A DNA stretch of 64,000 bases from Methylotenera oryzisoli (GCA_945907735.1 CAMDTL010000008.1:1-64000), one strand, 5' to 3'. Counted from the first letter of the stretch, positions 50,210-60,706 are shown. A program made the numbers and translations. Notes: generated by a model from the sequence alone, not told the origin.

Positions 50210-50641
50210 ATGACACGCATAGAGTTTTATTTTAATGTGGCCGATAAACAACAAGCCATTGCAGACTTGGTGCAATCGGCGCTATTGAAGCGTCGCCAAG
50301 TGATGGTATTGGCTGCGGATGAAAAAATGGCGAGCGATGTTAGCGCAAGTTTGTGGCAAAATAAGCCTGCAAGCTTTTTGCCAAATGTGCAGGAGAATCA
50401 TTTAAATGCCGCTGTAACACCCGTAGTTATTGGCTTGCATGGCAGTGATTTAATGCAAGATGATATGTTGATTAATTTAACAACAAATACACCTGTTTTT
50501 TTTAGCCGATTTACGCAGTTGGTTGAGCTGGTGAGTGATGATGCACAAGATAAAGCGGCTGCGCGCACACGTTTTAAGTTTTATCGTGATAGGGGCTATG
50601 AAATTAAGAGTATTGACCATGCTCAACATAAGATTGAATAG
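50210..50641 (+). CDS. holC: DNA polymerase III subunit chi
   Basis: MTRIEFYFNVADKQQAIADLVQSALLKRRQVMVLAADEKMASDVSASLW; directly after pepA. Confidence 0.92.
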   Translation: MTRIEFYFNVADKQQAIADLVQSALLKRRQVMVLAADEKMASDVSASLWQNKPASFLPNVQENHLNAAVTPVVIGLHGSDLMQDDMLINLTTNTPVFFSRFTQLVELVSDDAQDKAAARTRFKFYRDRGYEIKSIDHAQHKIE

Positions 50642-50649
50642 AGACAATA

Positions 50650-51246
50650 GTGGCAGATAAAAAAATTCCCTTATTGACTGATGTTTATCAGCCCAAGCCA
50701 ATTGGCACTAGCGCTGATGGAACAAAATCAAGTGATTGGGTAGATTTAAAGCCCGAGCAAGACGATGCCACTGTAATTACGCCAGAGCTGATTGCGCGCA
50801 TTGCCGCACACATCAAACCTAGGTTGGAAGCGGATATTGTAAAGTCTGTGACTGAGAACGTGCGCGAGGCGCTGACAGAAAATTATCAGACATTAAATCA
50901 AATTGCCAAGCAAGAGTTGGCGCAACACATGCACTTGCTTCAGGCCGATATTTTGTCGCAGATGAGCGCTACTTTTAATGCTGCTATTCCTGGTATTTAT
51001 GCGGCTGTGGTGGATGATGTTAAAGCTAAATTTGCGGATGAAATGACGATGCAAAGCCTGCAGTTGCGCGCTAATTTCTTAGCAACTATTAATGCCGACT
51101 TACCTGCCGTGCAAGCAGTGATACGTGAGAATATTCAACAAATCTTAGCAACTTCGCTACCAAGTTTAGAGCTGGATTTGCGTAATCAATTGACGTCAGA
51201 GTTACAAGATTTATTGCTAAAAGTGAAGTTTGTGCTGCCTAAATAA
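50650..51246 (+). CDS. Uncharacterized protein downstream of holC (DUF2486-like N-terminus)
   Basis: MADKKIPLLTDVYQPKP... then amphipathic helical repeats; co-directional with holC, 8-nt gap. Confidence 0.6.
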   Translation: MADKKIPLLTDVYQPKPIGTSADGTKSSDWVDLKPEQDDATVITPELIARIAAHIKPRLEADIVKSVTENVREALTENYQTLNQIAKQELAQHMHLLQADILSQMSATFNAAIPGIYAAVVDDVKAKFADEMTMQSLQLRANFLATINADLPAVQAVIRENIQQILATSLPSLELDLRNQLTSELQDLLLKVKFVLPK

Positions 51247-51627
51247 TTAGTCAGCCACTAATTTTTTATAGGCCTCAGCGCTTAAAAAATGTTTAGTTTC
51301 ATTCGCATCATCTGGCTTAAACTTGAATATCCATGCGGTGTAGGGCTTATCGTTAATGCCTTCTGGCGCATTCAATAAATCCTCATTAATTTCAGTCACC
51401 ACGCCATTCATGGGCGCGTGCAAATCCGATCCAGTTTTAACCGATTCCACAATGCCACACGGCGCGCCATTGACTAACTTATTATCCACCTTTGGTGGCT
51501 CGATAAAAACAATATCGCCAAGCAAATCTTGCGCATAATCGGTAATGCCTGCAAGCCAGTATCCATCAGGGTCTTGGAGCACCCATAAATGTTCATTAGT
51601 GTAAAATAAATTTTCAGGGAATTTCAT
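51247..51627 (-). CDS. gcvH: Glycine cleavage system H-like lipoyl carrier protein
   Basis: MKFPENLFYTNEHLWV...GITDYAQDLLGDIVFIEPP...GIVESVKTGSDLHAPMNGVVTEIN; lipoyl-Lys motif ESVK. Confidence 0.9.
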   Translation of the reverse strand: MKFPENLFYTNEHLWVLQDPDGYWLAGITDYAQDLLGDIVFIEPPKVDNKLVNGAPCGIVESVKTGSDLHAPMNGVVTEINEDLLNAPEGINDKPYTAWIFKFKPDDANETKHFLSAEAYKKLVAD

Positions 51628-51762
51628 GGCGAGTAGTGTGGTCAATGAAGTTTGGTATATTTTCTCATAAAGTGACCTAGCTTGTAACAATATAGGCGCC
51701 GGTATCAAAAAATTCACTAAATACAAACCTTAATACATATTTTATATATAAGCGCTAACTGT

Positions 51763-51791
51763 TTGACAAATAACTATTATTTATATATTAT
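51763..51791 (+). promoter_or_regulatory. Consensus-like sigma-70 promoter for the PBP7-like gene
   Basis: TTGACA-17 nt-TATTAT, about 30 nt upstream of ATG. Confidence 0.65.
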
Positions 51792-51821
51792 CAATTTGAA
51801 CATTAACGAGGTTGTGCAGTA

Positions 51822-52892
51822 ATGGTAAAGTTAATTTTTAAAAGAATAATGCTATTTTATATAGCGTTGGCTTTGGTTGCTTCGCCAGTTGAGCTTTTGG
51901 CTGCGCATAAAGAGTCGCATAAACGCATTTATACCAGCCAACAAAATACCTTAACTAAACATCGTATTTCTAGCCGTTACAAGGGTAAAAGGCAAAAAAC
52001 TAGCCTCAAGCTTCGTCAAGCACGTCAGTTGCAAATCGCAAATCAACAAAGAATTATGCTGGGTGAAGATTACAACGGCAGCGGAATTTTGCGGTTGTCT
52101 TCGAATAAGGCATTGATTATTAACCAAAATACTGGCGAAATTATCTACGCCAAAAATACCAACCAACCTACGCCCATTGCCTCAATCACCAAGCTGATGA
52201 CGGCGATGGTGATGCTGGATGCGAAGCAATCCTTGGATGACGAAATCTCCGTATCGGATCAGGATGTTGATCATCTTAAAGGTACCAGCTCTAGATTAGC
52301 TGTGGGCTCCAAACTTAGCCGCAGCGATATGTTGCAATTGGCTTTGATGTCCTCTGAGAACCGCGCTGCATCTGCGTTGGCGCATAATTATCCAGGTGGA
52401 AAAATTGCATTTGTGAAAGCGATGAATGACAAAGCGCATGCATTAGGCTTAGTCAATACACGCTTTGCTGACCCTACAGGGCTGGATAGTGAAAATGTCT
52501 CTACGGCGGAAGATTTAGTTAAAATGGTGCAAGCGGCTTATCAATATGCCGAGATTCGCCTAGCTAGCACCAGTCCATCGCATGATGTGTACGTTGCAGG
52601 TCGGGGATATCCAGTTGGTTTTGTCAATAGTAATGGCTTGGTCCGTGGTGGTGAGTGGGAAATTGGCTTATCAAAAACGGGTTATATTACAGAGGCAGGG
52701 CGTTGTTTGGTGATGCAGGCAACAATCGCAGGTGCACCAATGATTGTCGTGTTGCTTGACTCTAACGGCAGGCTAACACGTATTGGCGACGCTAACAGGG
52801 TTCGTAAATGGATGGAATATAATAGCAGCGAGCCAACTGCAACGACCACTGGTCAATTACCCAACGAAATTATGGCGAGCAGAATTTCTTAA
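51822..52892 (+). CDS. pbpG: D-alanyl-D-alanine endopeptidase (PBP7/8 family)
   Basis: PIASITKLMTAMVMLDAKQSLDDEI (SxxK), MSSENRAASALAHNYPGG (SxN), LSKTGYITEAGRC (KTG). Confidence 0.92.
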   Translation: MVKLIFKRIMLFYIALALVASPVELLAAHKESHKRIYTSQQNTLTKHRISSRYKGKRQKTSLKLRQARQLQIANQQRIMLGEDYNGSGILRLSSNKALIINQNTGEIIYAKNTNQPTPIASITKLMTAMVMLDAKQSLDDEISVSDQDVDHLKGTSSRLAVGSKLSRSDMLQLALMSSENRAASALAHNYPGGKIAFVKAMNDKAHALGLVNTRFADPTGLDSENVSTAEDLVKMVQAAYQYAEIRLASTSPSHDVYVAGRGYPVGFVNSNGLVRGGEWEIGLSKTGYITEAGRCLVMQATIAGAPMIVVLLDSNGRLTRIGDANRVRKWMEYNSSEPTATTTGQLPNEIMASRIS

Positions 52893-52893
52893 G

Positions 52894-52944
52894 GAATTTA
52901 GCAATAAAAAAGTAGCTTAACGCTGCTTTTTTATTGCTAAATTC
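52894..52944. terminator. Bidirectional intrinsic terminator between convergent pbpG and topA
   Basis: 23-bp near-perfect stem GAATTTAGCAATAAAAAAGTAGC-ttaac-GCTGCTTTTTTATTGCTAAATTC. Confidence 0.9.
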
Positions 52945-52953
52945 AATAGAAGC

Positions 52954-55518
52954 TTATTTTTTGAGGGTGGCTTTTTTCACAACAGGCTTCTTAACAACAG
53001 CTTTTTTGGCGGCTGGTTTTTTCACCGCCGCTTTTTTAGCGAATGTTTTTTTGCTGCCAGTTTTACCCCTGGCCTCATCTTTTTCCGATTTTTCAATCAA
53101 TAATCCCAACGCTTCATCCATTGTTAAGCTTTCAGGTTCTATACTTTTCGGTATGGTTGCGCGAATTTTGGCATGCTGCACATAAGGCCCGTAGCGGCCT
53201 GCAAAGATCTCCACGCGGCCTTCGCCAGAAGGATGTGCACCTAAATCTGCAATGGGTGCCGGGCCAGTATTGGTAGCGGCTAGCAAGGCGACTGCGCCAG
53301 TTAAATCAATTGCAAATACACTTTCGCTTTTTGGAATCGATTTAAATTTACCATCATGATTCACATAAGGCCCAAAGCGGCCAATATTCACCACGATTTT
53401 TTTATTGGTTTCTGGATGCAAACCTAAATCACGCGGCAGTGATAGCAGCATATTGGCAATATCAATATTCACATCGGGGATTGGAATTTCTTTGGGAATA
53501 CTCACCCGTTTTGGTTTTTTCTTGTCGCCTTCAACTGCCACACCAAGCTGTAAATACGGGCCATACGGACCATTCATTAAGTAAATTTCTTTACCAGAGT
53601 CTGCATCCACACCGATTGTCACAGGGTCTGCACCTGCCTGCGCCGCGCCATTCAGGCTGCGTTTATAATCGCATTCTGGCTCTGCGTTATAGCCCGTACA
53701 GCCAATAAATGTGCCATAACGGCTGAGTTGTTTTTGCAAGGGCTGGCCACATTTTGGGCAAGCTTCGTCAATTAACTCGTTGCCTGGCCTGTCCACATCA
53801 GCCTTGCTGAGCAATTGCGCATTAAATCCTTGCCAAAACTCATCCATCAATGGCACCCACTCGCGCATGCCATCTGCCACGCTATCCAGCGCGTTTTCCA
53901 GATTGGCGGTAAAGTCATAATCCACATATTTGGTGAAATGTTCGGTTAAAAATTTGTTGACCACGCGGCCTACATCGGTCGGCATAAAACGTTTTTTATC
54001 TAACAGTACGTATTCACGATCTTGCAAGGTGCTGATAATGTTGGCGTAAGTAGAAGGGCGGCCAATACCGTATTCTTCCAGTATTTTAACCAAACTGGCT
54101 TCGCCATAACGTGGTGGCGGCTCAGTAAAATGTTGGTCGCCGTAAATTTTTTCTACGTTTAGCACTTCGCCAGTTTCTAAATGCGGCAGTTTGCTTTCGC
54201 CTTCTTCCTCTTCATCGTCTCGGCCTTCCATATACACCGCGATAAAGCCTGGAAATACTAGCGTTTGACCACTCGCACGGAATAAATTGGCTTCAGAGCC
54301 CACTGCTAAATCTACACTTACTGCATCAAATTTAGCGGCTGCCATTTGGCAAGCTAGGCTACGCTTCCAAATCATTTCGTACAGCTTAAATTGCTCGTCG
54401 TTTAAATATTTGCGCATGGCTGTAGGCGCACGGAATATATCGGTCGGACGAATAGCCTCATGTGCCTCTTGTGCATTTTTGGCTTTGGTTTTGTACATCA
54501 CGGGTGATTTTGGCAAATAATCCACGTCGAAATTCTTCTTCACATATTCGCGTATGCTCATGACCGCTTCAGCCGCCATGCTAAATGAATCGGTACGCAT
54601 ATAAGTGATTAAGCCGACCGTCCCAGAGCCAATATCCACGCCTTCGTACAGCTGTTGTGCTACGCGCATGGCACGAGAAGTTGTAAAGCCAAGTTTACGC
54701 ACCGCTTCTTGTTGTAGGGTTGACGTGGTAAATGGCGCGGCAGGGCTACGGCTACGTTGCTTTTTTTCGACGCGCGAAACAGTAGTTTTGCCGGCACTGG
54801 CAAGCAGTAATTTGCCCACAATATCGGCTTGCTGGTCATGATTAATCACGCTAAATTGTTCAATTTTTTCGCCATGAAATTGAATCAGTTTGGCGTTAAA
54901 ACTGTGCGCATGTTTTAGCGCATTAAGGTGTATCGTCCAATATTCCTGGTTTTTAAACGCTTCAATCTCTAATTCGCGCTCTACAATTAAACGCAACGCA
55001 GGGCTTTGCACTCGGCCTGCAGAAAGACCGCGGCGGATTTTTTTCCATAATAATGGTGATAAATTAAAACCAACTAAATAATCCAGCGCACGGCGCGCTT
55101 GTTGCGCATTCACTAAGTTCATCGCAATGTCGCGCGGATGATCAATGGCATGTTTAACCGCGGTTTGCGTAATCTCGTTAAATTCTACGCGCTTGAGTAA
55201 TTTATTTTTAAGTAAGTTTTTGGATTGCAGAATTTCCGCAATATGCCAAGAAATCGCCTCGCCCTCGCGGTCCGGGTCGGTTGCGAGATAAATGCTATCA
55301 GCCGCCTTTACTGCCTTAGTAATCGCATCCATGTGCTTGGCGTTGCGGTCAATCACCTCATATTTCATGGCAAAACTGTTGGCGGGGTCAACCGCGCCAT
55401 TTTTGGGGATTAAATCACGCACATGGCCGTAGGAAGCCAATACTTCGAAATCATCGCTGAGATATTTTTTAAGCGTTTTGGCTTTTGAAGGCGATTCAAC
55501 AATCAGTAATTTGGACAT
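52954..55518 (-). CDS. topA: DNA topoisomerase I
   Basis: MSKLLIVESPSKAKTLKKYLSDDFEVLASYGHVRDL; SAGRVQSPALRLIVERE; TYMRTDS; zinc-finger CPKCGQPL; K/A-rich tail. Confidence 0.97.
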   Translation of the reverse strand: MSKLLIVESPSKAKTLKKYLSDDFEVLASYGHVRDLIPKNGAVDPANSFAMKYEVIDRNAKHMDAITKAVKAADSIYLATDPDREGEAISWHIAEILQSKNLLKNKLLKRVEFNEITQTAVKHAIDHPRDIAMNLVNAQQARRALDYLVGFNLSPLLWKKIRRGLSAGRVQSPALRLIVERELEIEAFKNQEYWTIHLNALKHAHSFNAKLIQFHGEKIEQFSVINHDQQADIVGKLLLASAGKTTVSRVEKKQRSRSPAAPFTTSTLQQEAVRKLGFTTSRAMRVAQQLYEGVDIGSGTVGLITYMRTDSFSMAAEAVMSIREYVKKNFDVDYLPKSPVMYKTKAKNAQEAHEAIRPTDIFRAPTAMRKYLNDEQFKLYEMIWKRSLACQMAAAKFDAVSVDLAVGSEANLFRASGQTLVFPGFIAVYMEGRDDEEEEGESKLPHLETGEVLNVEKIYGDQHFTEPPPRYGEASLVKILEEYGIGRPSTYANIISTLQDREYVLLDKKRFMPTDVGRVVNKFLTEHFTKYVDYDFTANLENALDSVADGMREWVPLMDEFWQGFNAQLLSKADVDRPGNELIDEACPKCGQPLQKQLSRYGTFIGCTGYNAEPECDYKRSLNGAAQAGADPVTIGVDADSGKEIYLMNGPYGPYLQLGVAVEGDKKKPKRVSIPKEIPIPDVNIDIANMLLSLPRDLGLHPETNKKIVVNIGRFGPYVNHDGKFKSIPKSESVFAIDLTGAVALLAATNTGPAPIADLGAHPSGEGRVEIFAGRYGPYVQHAKIRATIPKSIEPESLTMDEALGLLIEKSEKDEARGKTGSKKTFAKKAAVKKPAAKKAVVKKPVVKKATLKK

Positions 55519-55627
55519 TTAAACCTTGAATTTAAGCGCGACTCATTGGGAGTTGACTAGATAATAGCAAGCTAATGCGCAATTAGACAATTAATTTTAA
55601 AATTAAATTGTGTAAAATTTTTGTGAA

Positions 55628-56530
55628 TTAATTGCGGGTAAACTCAATTCGTGTGCCGTCATTGCTGGCTAAACTTAAAGCGCCACCTGCATTGGCGATG
55701 TCGCCAAATAGCGGATCTTCATCCGATTTCTCAGCTTGGCTCAAACCTTTAAAGTCATATAAAGAAAAATCTGCTAAGTGCGAAGGCTCGATATTGCCAA
55801 TGGCGCGGAAGATATTATTGATGCGACCAGGCTGCTCGCGCTCCCAAGCTTGCAACATATCCTTTACTTTTTGGCGCTGCAAATTAGGCTGGCTGCCACA
55901 TAAGTCGCAGGGGATGATAGGAAATTCCATTTGGCGCGCATAGCTGGCAATGTCTTTTTCTGCACAATAAGCCAGCGGACGAATCACCACATTTTGTTTA
56001 TCGTTGGTCGCCAATTTTGGCGGCATGGCTTTAAGCTTTGCGCCAAAAAACATATTTAAAAACAGTGTTTCTACAATATCATCACGGTGATGGCCTAGCG
56101 CAATTTTAGTCGCACCCAGCTGTTTTGCGGTGGTGTAAATAATGCCACGCCGTAAGCGAGAACATAAGCTACACGTGGTTGCACCTTCGGGAATTTTTTC
56201 TTTCACTACCGAATAAGTATCGGCTTCTACAATGCGGTAATCTACCCCTAACTTTTCAAAGTAGGCAGGCAAAATATCTGCTGGAAACCCTGGTTGTTTT
56301 TGGTCTAAATTCATGGCGATAATTTTAAACGTAATGGGTGCGCGCTCTTGCAGCGCCAACATCATCATCAGCATGGTGTAACTATCTTTGCCGCCGCTCA
56401 TGCACACCAGCACGGTGTCACCATCTTCTATCATGTTGTAATCGCCAATGGCCTTGCCAGTAGCGCTTATCAGGCTGTTGCGCAGTTTAATAAAATTGTT
56501 GGAATGGTTGTCGGGTAAATGTTTAATCAT
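55628..56530 (-). CDS. ttcA: tRNA 2-thiocytidine(32) synthetase TtcA
   Basis: [18 protein letters not shown] (PP-loop), [30 protein letters not shown]. Confidence 0.97.
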   Translation of the reverse strand: MIKHLPDNHSNNFIKLRNSLISATGKAIGDYNMIEDGDTVLVCMSGGKDSYTMLMMMLALQERAPITFKIIAMNLDQKQPGFPADILPAYFEKLGVDYRIVEADTYSVVKEKIPEGATTCSLCSRLRRGIIYTTAKQLGATKIALGHHRDDIVETLFLNMFFGAKLKAMPPKLATNDKQNVVIRPLAYCAEKDIASYARQMEFPIIPCDLCGSQPNLQRQKVKDMLQAWEREQPGRINNIFRAIGNIEPSHLADFSLYDFKGLSQAEKSDEDPLFGDIANAGGALSLASNDGTRIEFTRN

Positions 56531-57288
56531 AAATTTAAGCTCCTGCCGCCATCCACCGCCAGTACGTGGCCAGTGACAAAAGGCGCATCGACAACCAAAA
56601 ATTTTACTGCTTTGGCGATGTCGCTGGCTTCGCCGACGCGTTTGAGTAGGGTTTGCGAGATGACGCGTTGACGATAGACTTCGTCAAATTGCGGGTTATT
56701 TTCTGGCCATAGCACTGGGCCTGGCGCGACCGCATTCACGCGCACTTCAGGGCTTAATTCTTGCGCGAGCGATTTTGTGAGCGTCACCAAGCCTGCTTTA
56801 GCCATGCTGTAAACCACATAACTTTTCTTTGGGCGTTCAATATGCATATCGGTAATATTAATAATACAGCCGTGGTTTTTGCGCAGTTGCGGCGCGGCAG
56901 CCTGCGCGAGGAACATCGGCGCTTTCAGGTTGCTGCCCATTAAATCTTGCCAGTTTTCCTCGTTGACTTGGCCAATTTCAGTCGGGTAATAAGTCGAAGC
57001 ATTGTTAATCAGCACATCTAATTGTCCAAATTGATGCACCGTTTCGTGCACCAAGCTTGGCAACACAGCGATATTAAGCAAATCACCCTGAATAATCGCT
57101 ACAGAATTTGCCCGCTGCAAATTAAGCTCGGCTTGCAAGGCGCGCGCCTCTTTGATGCTGGTTTTGTAGTGGATCATCAAATTGGCGCCACTTGCGTGTA
57201 GCTCGCGACAAATGGCCGCCCCCACGCGCTTGGCGCCGCCTGTAATTAAAACTACTTTAGTCGTTAAATTTTTAGAGTCAGAATTCAA
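56527..57288 (-). CDS. SDR family oxidoreductase (pteridine reductase-like)
   Basis: [67 protein letters not shown]. Confidence 0.88.
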   Translation of the reverse strand: MNSDSKNLTTKVVLITGGAKRVGAAICRELHASGANLMIHYKTSIKEARALQAELNLQRANSVAIIQGDLLNIAVLPSLVHETVHQFGQLDVLINNASTYYPTEIGQVNEENWQDLMGSNLKAPMFLAQAAAPQLRKNHGCIINITDMHIERPKKSYVVYSMAKAGLVTLTKSLAQELSPEVRVNAVAPGPVLWPENNPQFDEVYRQRVISQTLLKRVGEASDIAKAVKFLVVDAPFVTGHVLAVDGGRSLNL

Positions 57289-57326
57289 TTTTTACTCACT
57301 TTGGTTTCAAAATATTATAATGGCTT

Positions 57327-58481
57327 ATGGCCTTACTACCTATTCCCTCGCCAAATGATCAGGCACTTAGCCAGCAATTAGCCAGTTTAATTCAACAAAA
57401 AATTGAAGATAATAATGGTTGGATAGATTTTGCGACTTTTATGCACATGGCACTTTACACGCCAAATTTAGGCTATTACAGCGGCGGCGCGAAGAAGTTT
57501 GGGTTGCGTGGCGATTTTGTCACTGCGCCAGAGATCTCACCTTTATTTTCAAAAACAATCGCCGTGCAAGCCGCACAAATATTGGCTTGCAGCGATGGTG
57601 ATGACCCTGCTGCTAACATCTTGGAGCTGGGGGCAGGAACGGGTAAGTTAGCCGCAGATTTACTACTGGAATTAAACGAGTTAAACCAGCTGCCGAAGCA
57701 ATATTTCATTTTGGAAGTAAGTGCACACTTACGTCATATTCAGCGCGAAACTTTGCATAAACAATTATCAGCAGAGTTGTTTAATAAGCTGGTTTGGCTG
57801 GAAACTTTGCCAAAAAGTTTTACGGGTTTGGTGTTGGGCAACGAGGTGTTGGACGCGATTCCCGTGCATTTAATTCACCACACAGCGCAAGGCTGGCGCG
57901 AGCGTGGCGTGGGTATTAATGGTGAATTTATGTGGCAAGATGCTGAATTAAGCGCGCCAAACTTAATAGATAATTTACCAGTTGATTTGCCGATTGGTTA
58001 CGTGGCAGAAGTCTGCCCGGCTGTATCAGCATTGGTTTACAGCTTAGCAGAAATGTTAGAAACAGGCGTAATTTTGCTGATTGATTATGGTTTTTCGGCG
58101 CGTGAATATTATCATCCGCAGCGTAACCAAGGCACGCTCATGTGCCATTATCAGCATTACGCGCATGATAATCCGCTCACGCATATTGGGCTGCAGGATA
58201 TGACTGCACATGTGAATTTTACGCAAATAGCACATGCCTGTAAGCAAGTGCGGGTTGCTGGGTACGTTTCGCAGGCGCAGTTTTTAATTAATTGTGGTAT
58301 TTTAACTATTTTGCAACAACTTTCACCTAACGATTCAGCCTATATGAAACTCGCTGCAGCGGCGCAAAAACTTATGTCACCCGCTGAAATGGGCGATCTG
58401 TTTAAAGTGATTGCTTTCACCAAAAGTATTGATGCGCCGCTGCTTGGCTTTAAAAGCGGTGACAAAACGCATACGCTTTAG
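57327..58481 (+). CDS. SAM-dependent methyltransferase, MidA/NDUFAF7 family
   Basis: WIDFATFMHMALYTPNLGYYSGGAKKFGLRGDFVTAPEISPLF; ILELGAGTGKLAADLL; VILLIDYGFSAREYYHPQR. Confidence 0.9.
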   Translation: MALLPIPSPNDQALSQQLASLIQQKIEDNNGWIDFATFMHMALYTPNLGYYSGGAKKFGLRGDFVTAPEISPLFSKTIAVQAAQILACSDGDDPAANILELGAGTGKLAADLLLELNELNQLPKQYFILEVSAHLRHIQRETLHKQLSAELFNKLVWLETLPKSFTGLVLGNEVLDAIPVHLIHHTAQGWRERGVGINGEFMWQDAELSAPNLIDNLPVDLPIGYVAEVCPAVSALVYSLAEMLETGVILLIDYGFSAREYYHPQRNQGTLMCHYQHYAHDNPLTHIGLQDMTAHVNFTQIAHACKQVRVAGYVSQAQFLINCGILTILQQLSPNDSAYMKLAAAAQKLMSPAEMGDLFKVIAFTKSIDAPLLGFKSGDKTHTL

Positions 58482-58485
58482 ATAT

Positions 58486-58547
58486 TGTCATGCTGAATCA
58501 AGTTCAGCATCTTAGCTTTAGATTGCGGGTCAAGCCCGCAATGATGG
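58486..58547. repeat. Twin-palindrome intergenic repeat
   Basis: ATGCTGAA-tcaag-TTCAGCAT (58490-58510) and ATTGCGGG-tcaag-CCCGCAAT (58522-58542), same TCAAG loop. Confidence 0.75.
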
Positions 58548-58571
58548 CATGAAGTTGTATAATGCCGCGCC

Positions 58572-59285
58572 ATGACTGAAGAAGAAAACATCATTGAAAA
58601 TATTAAGCACCGCCGCATCCGCAGTTTTGTACTGCGCCAAGGGCGGCTTACCAAAGGTCAAGCGCGGGCGCTGGAAACACAGTGGCCAAAATATGGCGTG
58701 GAATATACCTCTCAGCCCATCGATTTAAACAAAACTTTCGGCAGAATCGAGAGCAAAAAAATCCTCGAAATTGGCTTTGGCATGGGCGAAACTACTGCGA
58801 AAATCGCACAAACTTTGCCAGACTTTGACTTTTTGGCAGCTGAGGTGCATACGCCTGGTGTGGGCAGTTTGTTAAAGCTGATACAAGAAGGCGACATTGC
58901 TAACATTCGCATTATTCAGCATGATGTAGTGGATGTGCTGCAAAACATGGTTGCGGATAATAGTTTGGATGGCGTGCATATTTTCTTTCCCGACCCGTGG
59001 CATAAAAAACGTCATCATAAGCGTAGATTGATTCAAGCTGAGTTTGTAAAATTACTTTGCAGTAAATTAAAAACTGGCGGCTATTTGCATGTGGCGACGG
59101 ATTGGCAGGAGTATGCCGAATGGGTGCGGGAGGTTTTGCATGCTGAGCAGCAATTAAAGAATAGCGCAGCCAAAGAACACAATGGCTATGCCGAAAAACC
59201 GAGTTATCGCCCGCTGACCAAGTTTGAAAATCGCGGTATTAAATTAGGCCACGGCGTTTGGGATTTAGTCTTTACTCGAATTTGA
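58572..59285 (+). CDS. trmB: tRNA (guanosine(46)-N7)-methyltransferase
   Basis: [40 protein letters not shown]. Confidence 0.96.
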   Translation: MTEEENIIENIKHRRIRSFVLRQGRLTKGQARALETQWPKYGVEYTSQPIDLNKTFGRIESKKILEIGFGMGETTAKIAQTLPDFDFLAAEVHTPGVGSLLKLIQEGDIANIRIIQHDVVDVLQNMVADNSLDGVHIFFPDPWHKKRHHKRRLIQAEFVKLLCSKLKTGGYLHVATDWQEYAEWVREVLHAEQQLKNSAAKEHNGYAEKPSYRPLTKFENRGIKLGHGVWDLVFTRI

Positions 59286-59900
59286 GTCGCTTGCGTTTGA
59301 GTCATCGGAAAATAACCAAGCGCCAATAATCTTCTCAGCTTCTTCCACGCCTTGTTTTTTTGAGCTAGAAAATAATTGCACGGTGCAGCTTTCGCCCCAA
59401 GTTGCCAGTAGCTCTTTACGCACTTTTGCGAGGGTTAAACTGGCTTCGCCGCGTGAGAGTTTATCGGATTTTGTGAGTAATACATGCACTGGTTTGTTGC
59501 TGGGGCAAAACCAATCCAACATTTGTTTATCGAGCGGTTGCAGCGGGTGGCGGCTATCCATCACTAATACCAAGCCAGCTAAACTTATTCTTTCACTTAA
59601 ATAGCGCGCCAATACGCTTTGCCAGTGCGCGCGCATGCTTTCAGGCACTTTGGCGTAACCGTAACCAGGCAAATCAACCAAGTGTCTATCGTTGCCCAGC
59701 GTGAAAAAATTGATTAGCTGCGTGCGGCCTGGCTGCTTGCTTACGTAAGCCAAGCGATTGTGATTAGCCAGCGTGTTCAAGGCGCTGGATTTACCTGCGT
59801 TTGAGCGGCCAGCAAAGGCGACCTCAATGCCGCTTGCGGGCGGCAAATCGCGCAAGTGATGGGCGGAGATAAAAAATTGTGCGTTTTGGAACAAGCTCAT
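59265..59900 (-). CDS. engB: Ribosome biogenesis GTP-binding protein EngB/YihA
   Basis: [69 protein letters not shown] stays open upstream to 60062 but homology starts at MSLFQ. Confidence 0.95.
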   Translation of the reverse strand: MSLFQNAQFFISAHHLRDLPPASGIEVAFAGRSNAGKSSALNTLANHNRLAYVSKQPGRTQLINFFTLGNDRHLVDLPGYGYAKVPESMRAHWQSVLARYLSERISLAGLVLVMDSRHPLQPLDKQMLDWFCPSNKPVHVLLTKSDKLSRGEASLTLAKVRKELLATWGESCTVQLFSSSKKQGVEEAEKIIGAWLFSDDSNASDSNSSKD

Positions 59901-60001
59901 TGGGGGGGGTGCATCGCTATTGTTGAAGGCGTAAATGCTATCACGAACAACTGATTTTTGATAAAATATTAAGTTAATTAAATAGTTAGGAATGTTCTGT
60001 A

Positions 60002-60628
60002 ATGATGAAGCAAAGGAGTCTTGTCGCCTTGGTGATATCAAGTTTGGTGGTTTTATCTGCAATTGCAGCAGAAAAACGCCCGCTAGCTTCAGTCGAAAAA
60101 AGTGCAGTAGAGAAAACTGTGCAAACCGTATGTGCTGCTTGCCACGGGGCTGATGGCAATGGCGCGATTGTGCTTAACCCAAAATTAGCAGGCCAACATC
60201 CTGAGTATTTGCTTAAACAGCTCACCAACTTTAAAGAAGGCAAGCGCGCCAATGTAGTGATGGCAGGCATTGTGGCCAATTTAAGTAAAGAAGACATGCA
60301 GGGATTGGCCAATTTTTATGCAAGTAAAACACAAACACTTGCCAAGGCTAAAAGTAACGGAGCTGGTTCATTAGGTGAAAAAATTTATCGTGGTGGTATT
60401 GCGACCACTGGGGTGCCTGCGTGTGCAGCCTGCCATGGCGCTACTGGTGCGGGCATTCCAAAACAGTTTCCACGCGTTAGTGGTCAGCATGCAGACTATG
60501 CTTTGCAACAACTGAGAACTTTTCGAACTGCTGAGCGGGCTAATGCACCTATGATGATGACAATTGCTGCCAAAATGACCGATGCAGAAATGCAGGCTGT
60601 TGCTGATTATATGCAGGGTTTGCGCTAG
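60002..60628 (+). CDS. Cytochrome c4-like diheme protein
   Basis: Signal peptide; two CxxCH motifs [10 protein letters not shown] and [11 protein letters not shown]. Confidence 0.93.
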   Translation: MMKQRSLVALVISSLVVLSAIAAEKRPLASVEKSAVEKTVQTVCAACHGADGNGAIVLNPKLAGQHPEYLLKQLTNFKEGKRANVVMAGIVANLSKEDMQGLANFYASKTQTLAKAKSNGAGSLGEKIYRGGIATTGVPACAACHGATGAGIPKQFPRVSGQHADYALQQLRTFRTAERANAPMMMTIAAKMTDAEMQAVADYMQGLR

Positions 60629-60706
60629 TAGTAGCGTGCGCTAATTTAGCTGTTGCTTGTTGTGTGTTTTTAATTAAAATGGTGACAAACTTTAAACGCA
60701 CAACAA

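Noticed and set aside
52934-53185. ORF antisense to the topA 3' end (hydrophobic, Phe/Ala rich)
   Set aside because: Produced by reading the Lys/Ala-repeat tail and the terminator on the opposite strand.
54617-54640. ccaatatcc within topA as a third copy of the dispersed intergenic element
   Set aside because: Only a short core match inside a coding DIGSG segment; flanks do not match.
59901-60062. N-terminal extension of engB in the ORF track ([13 protein letters not shown]...)
   Set aside because: Conserved EngB homology begins at [10 protein letters not shown]; the extension runs through intergenic sequence and toward the divergent cytochrome c4 promoter.
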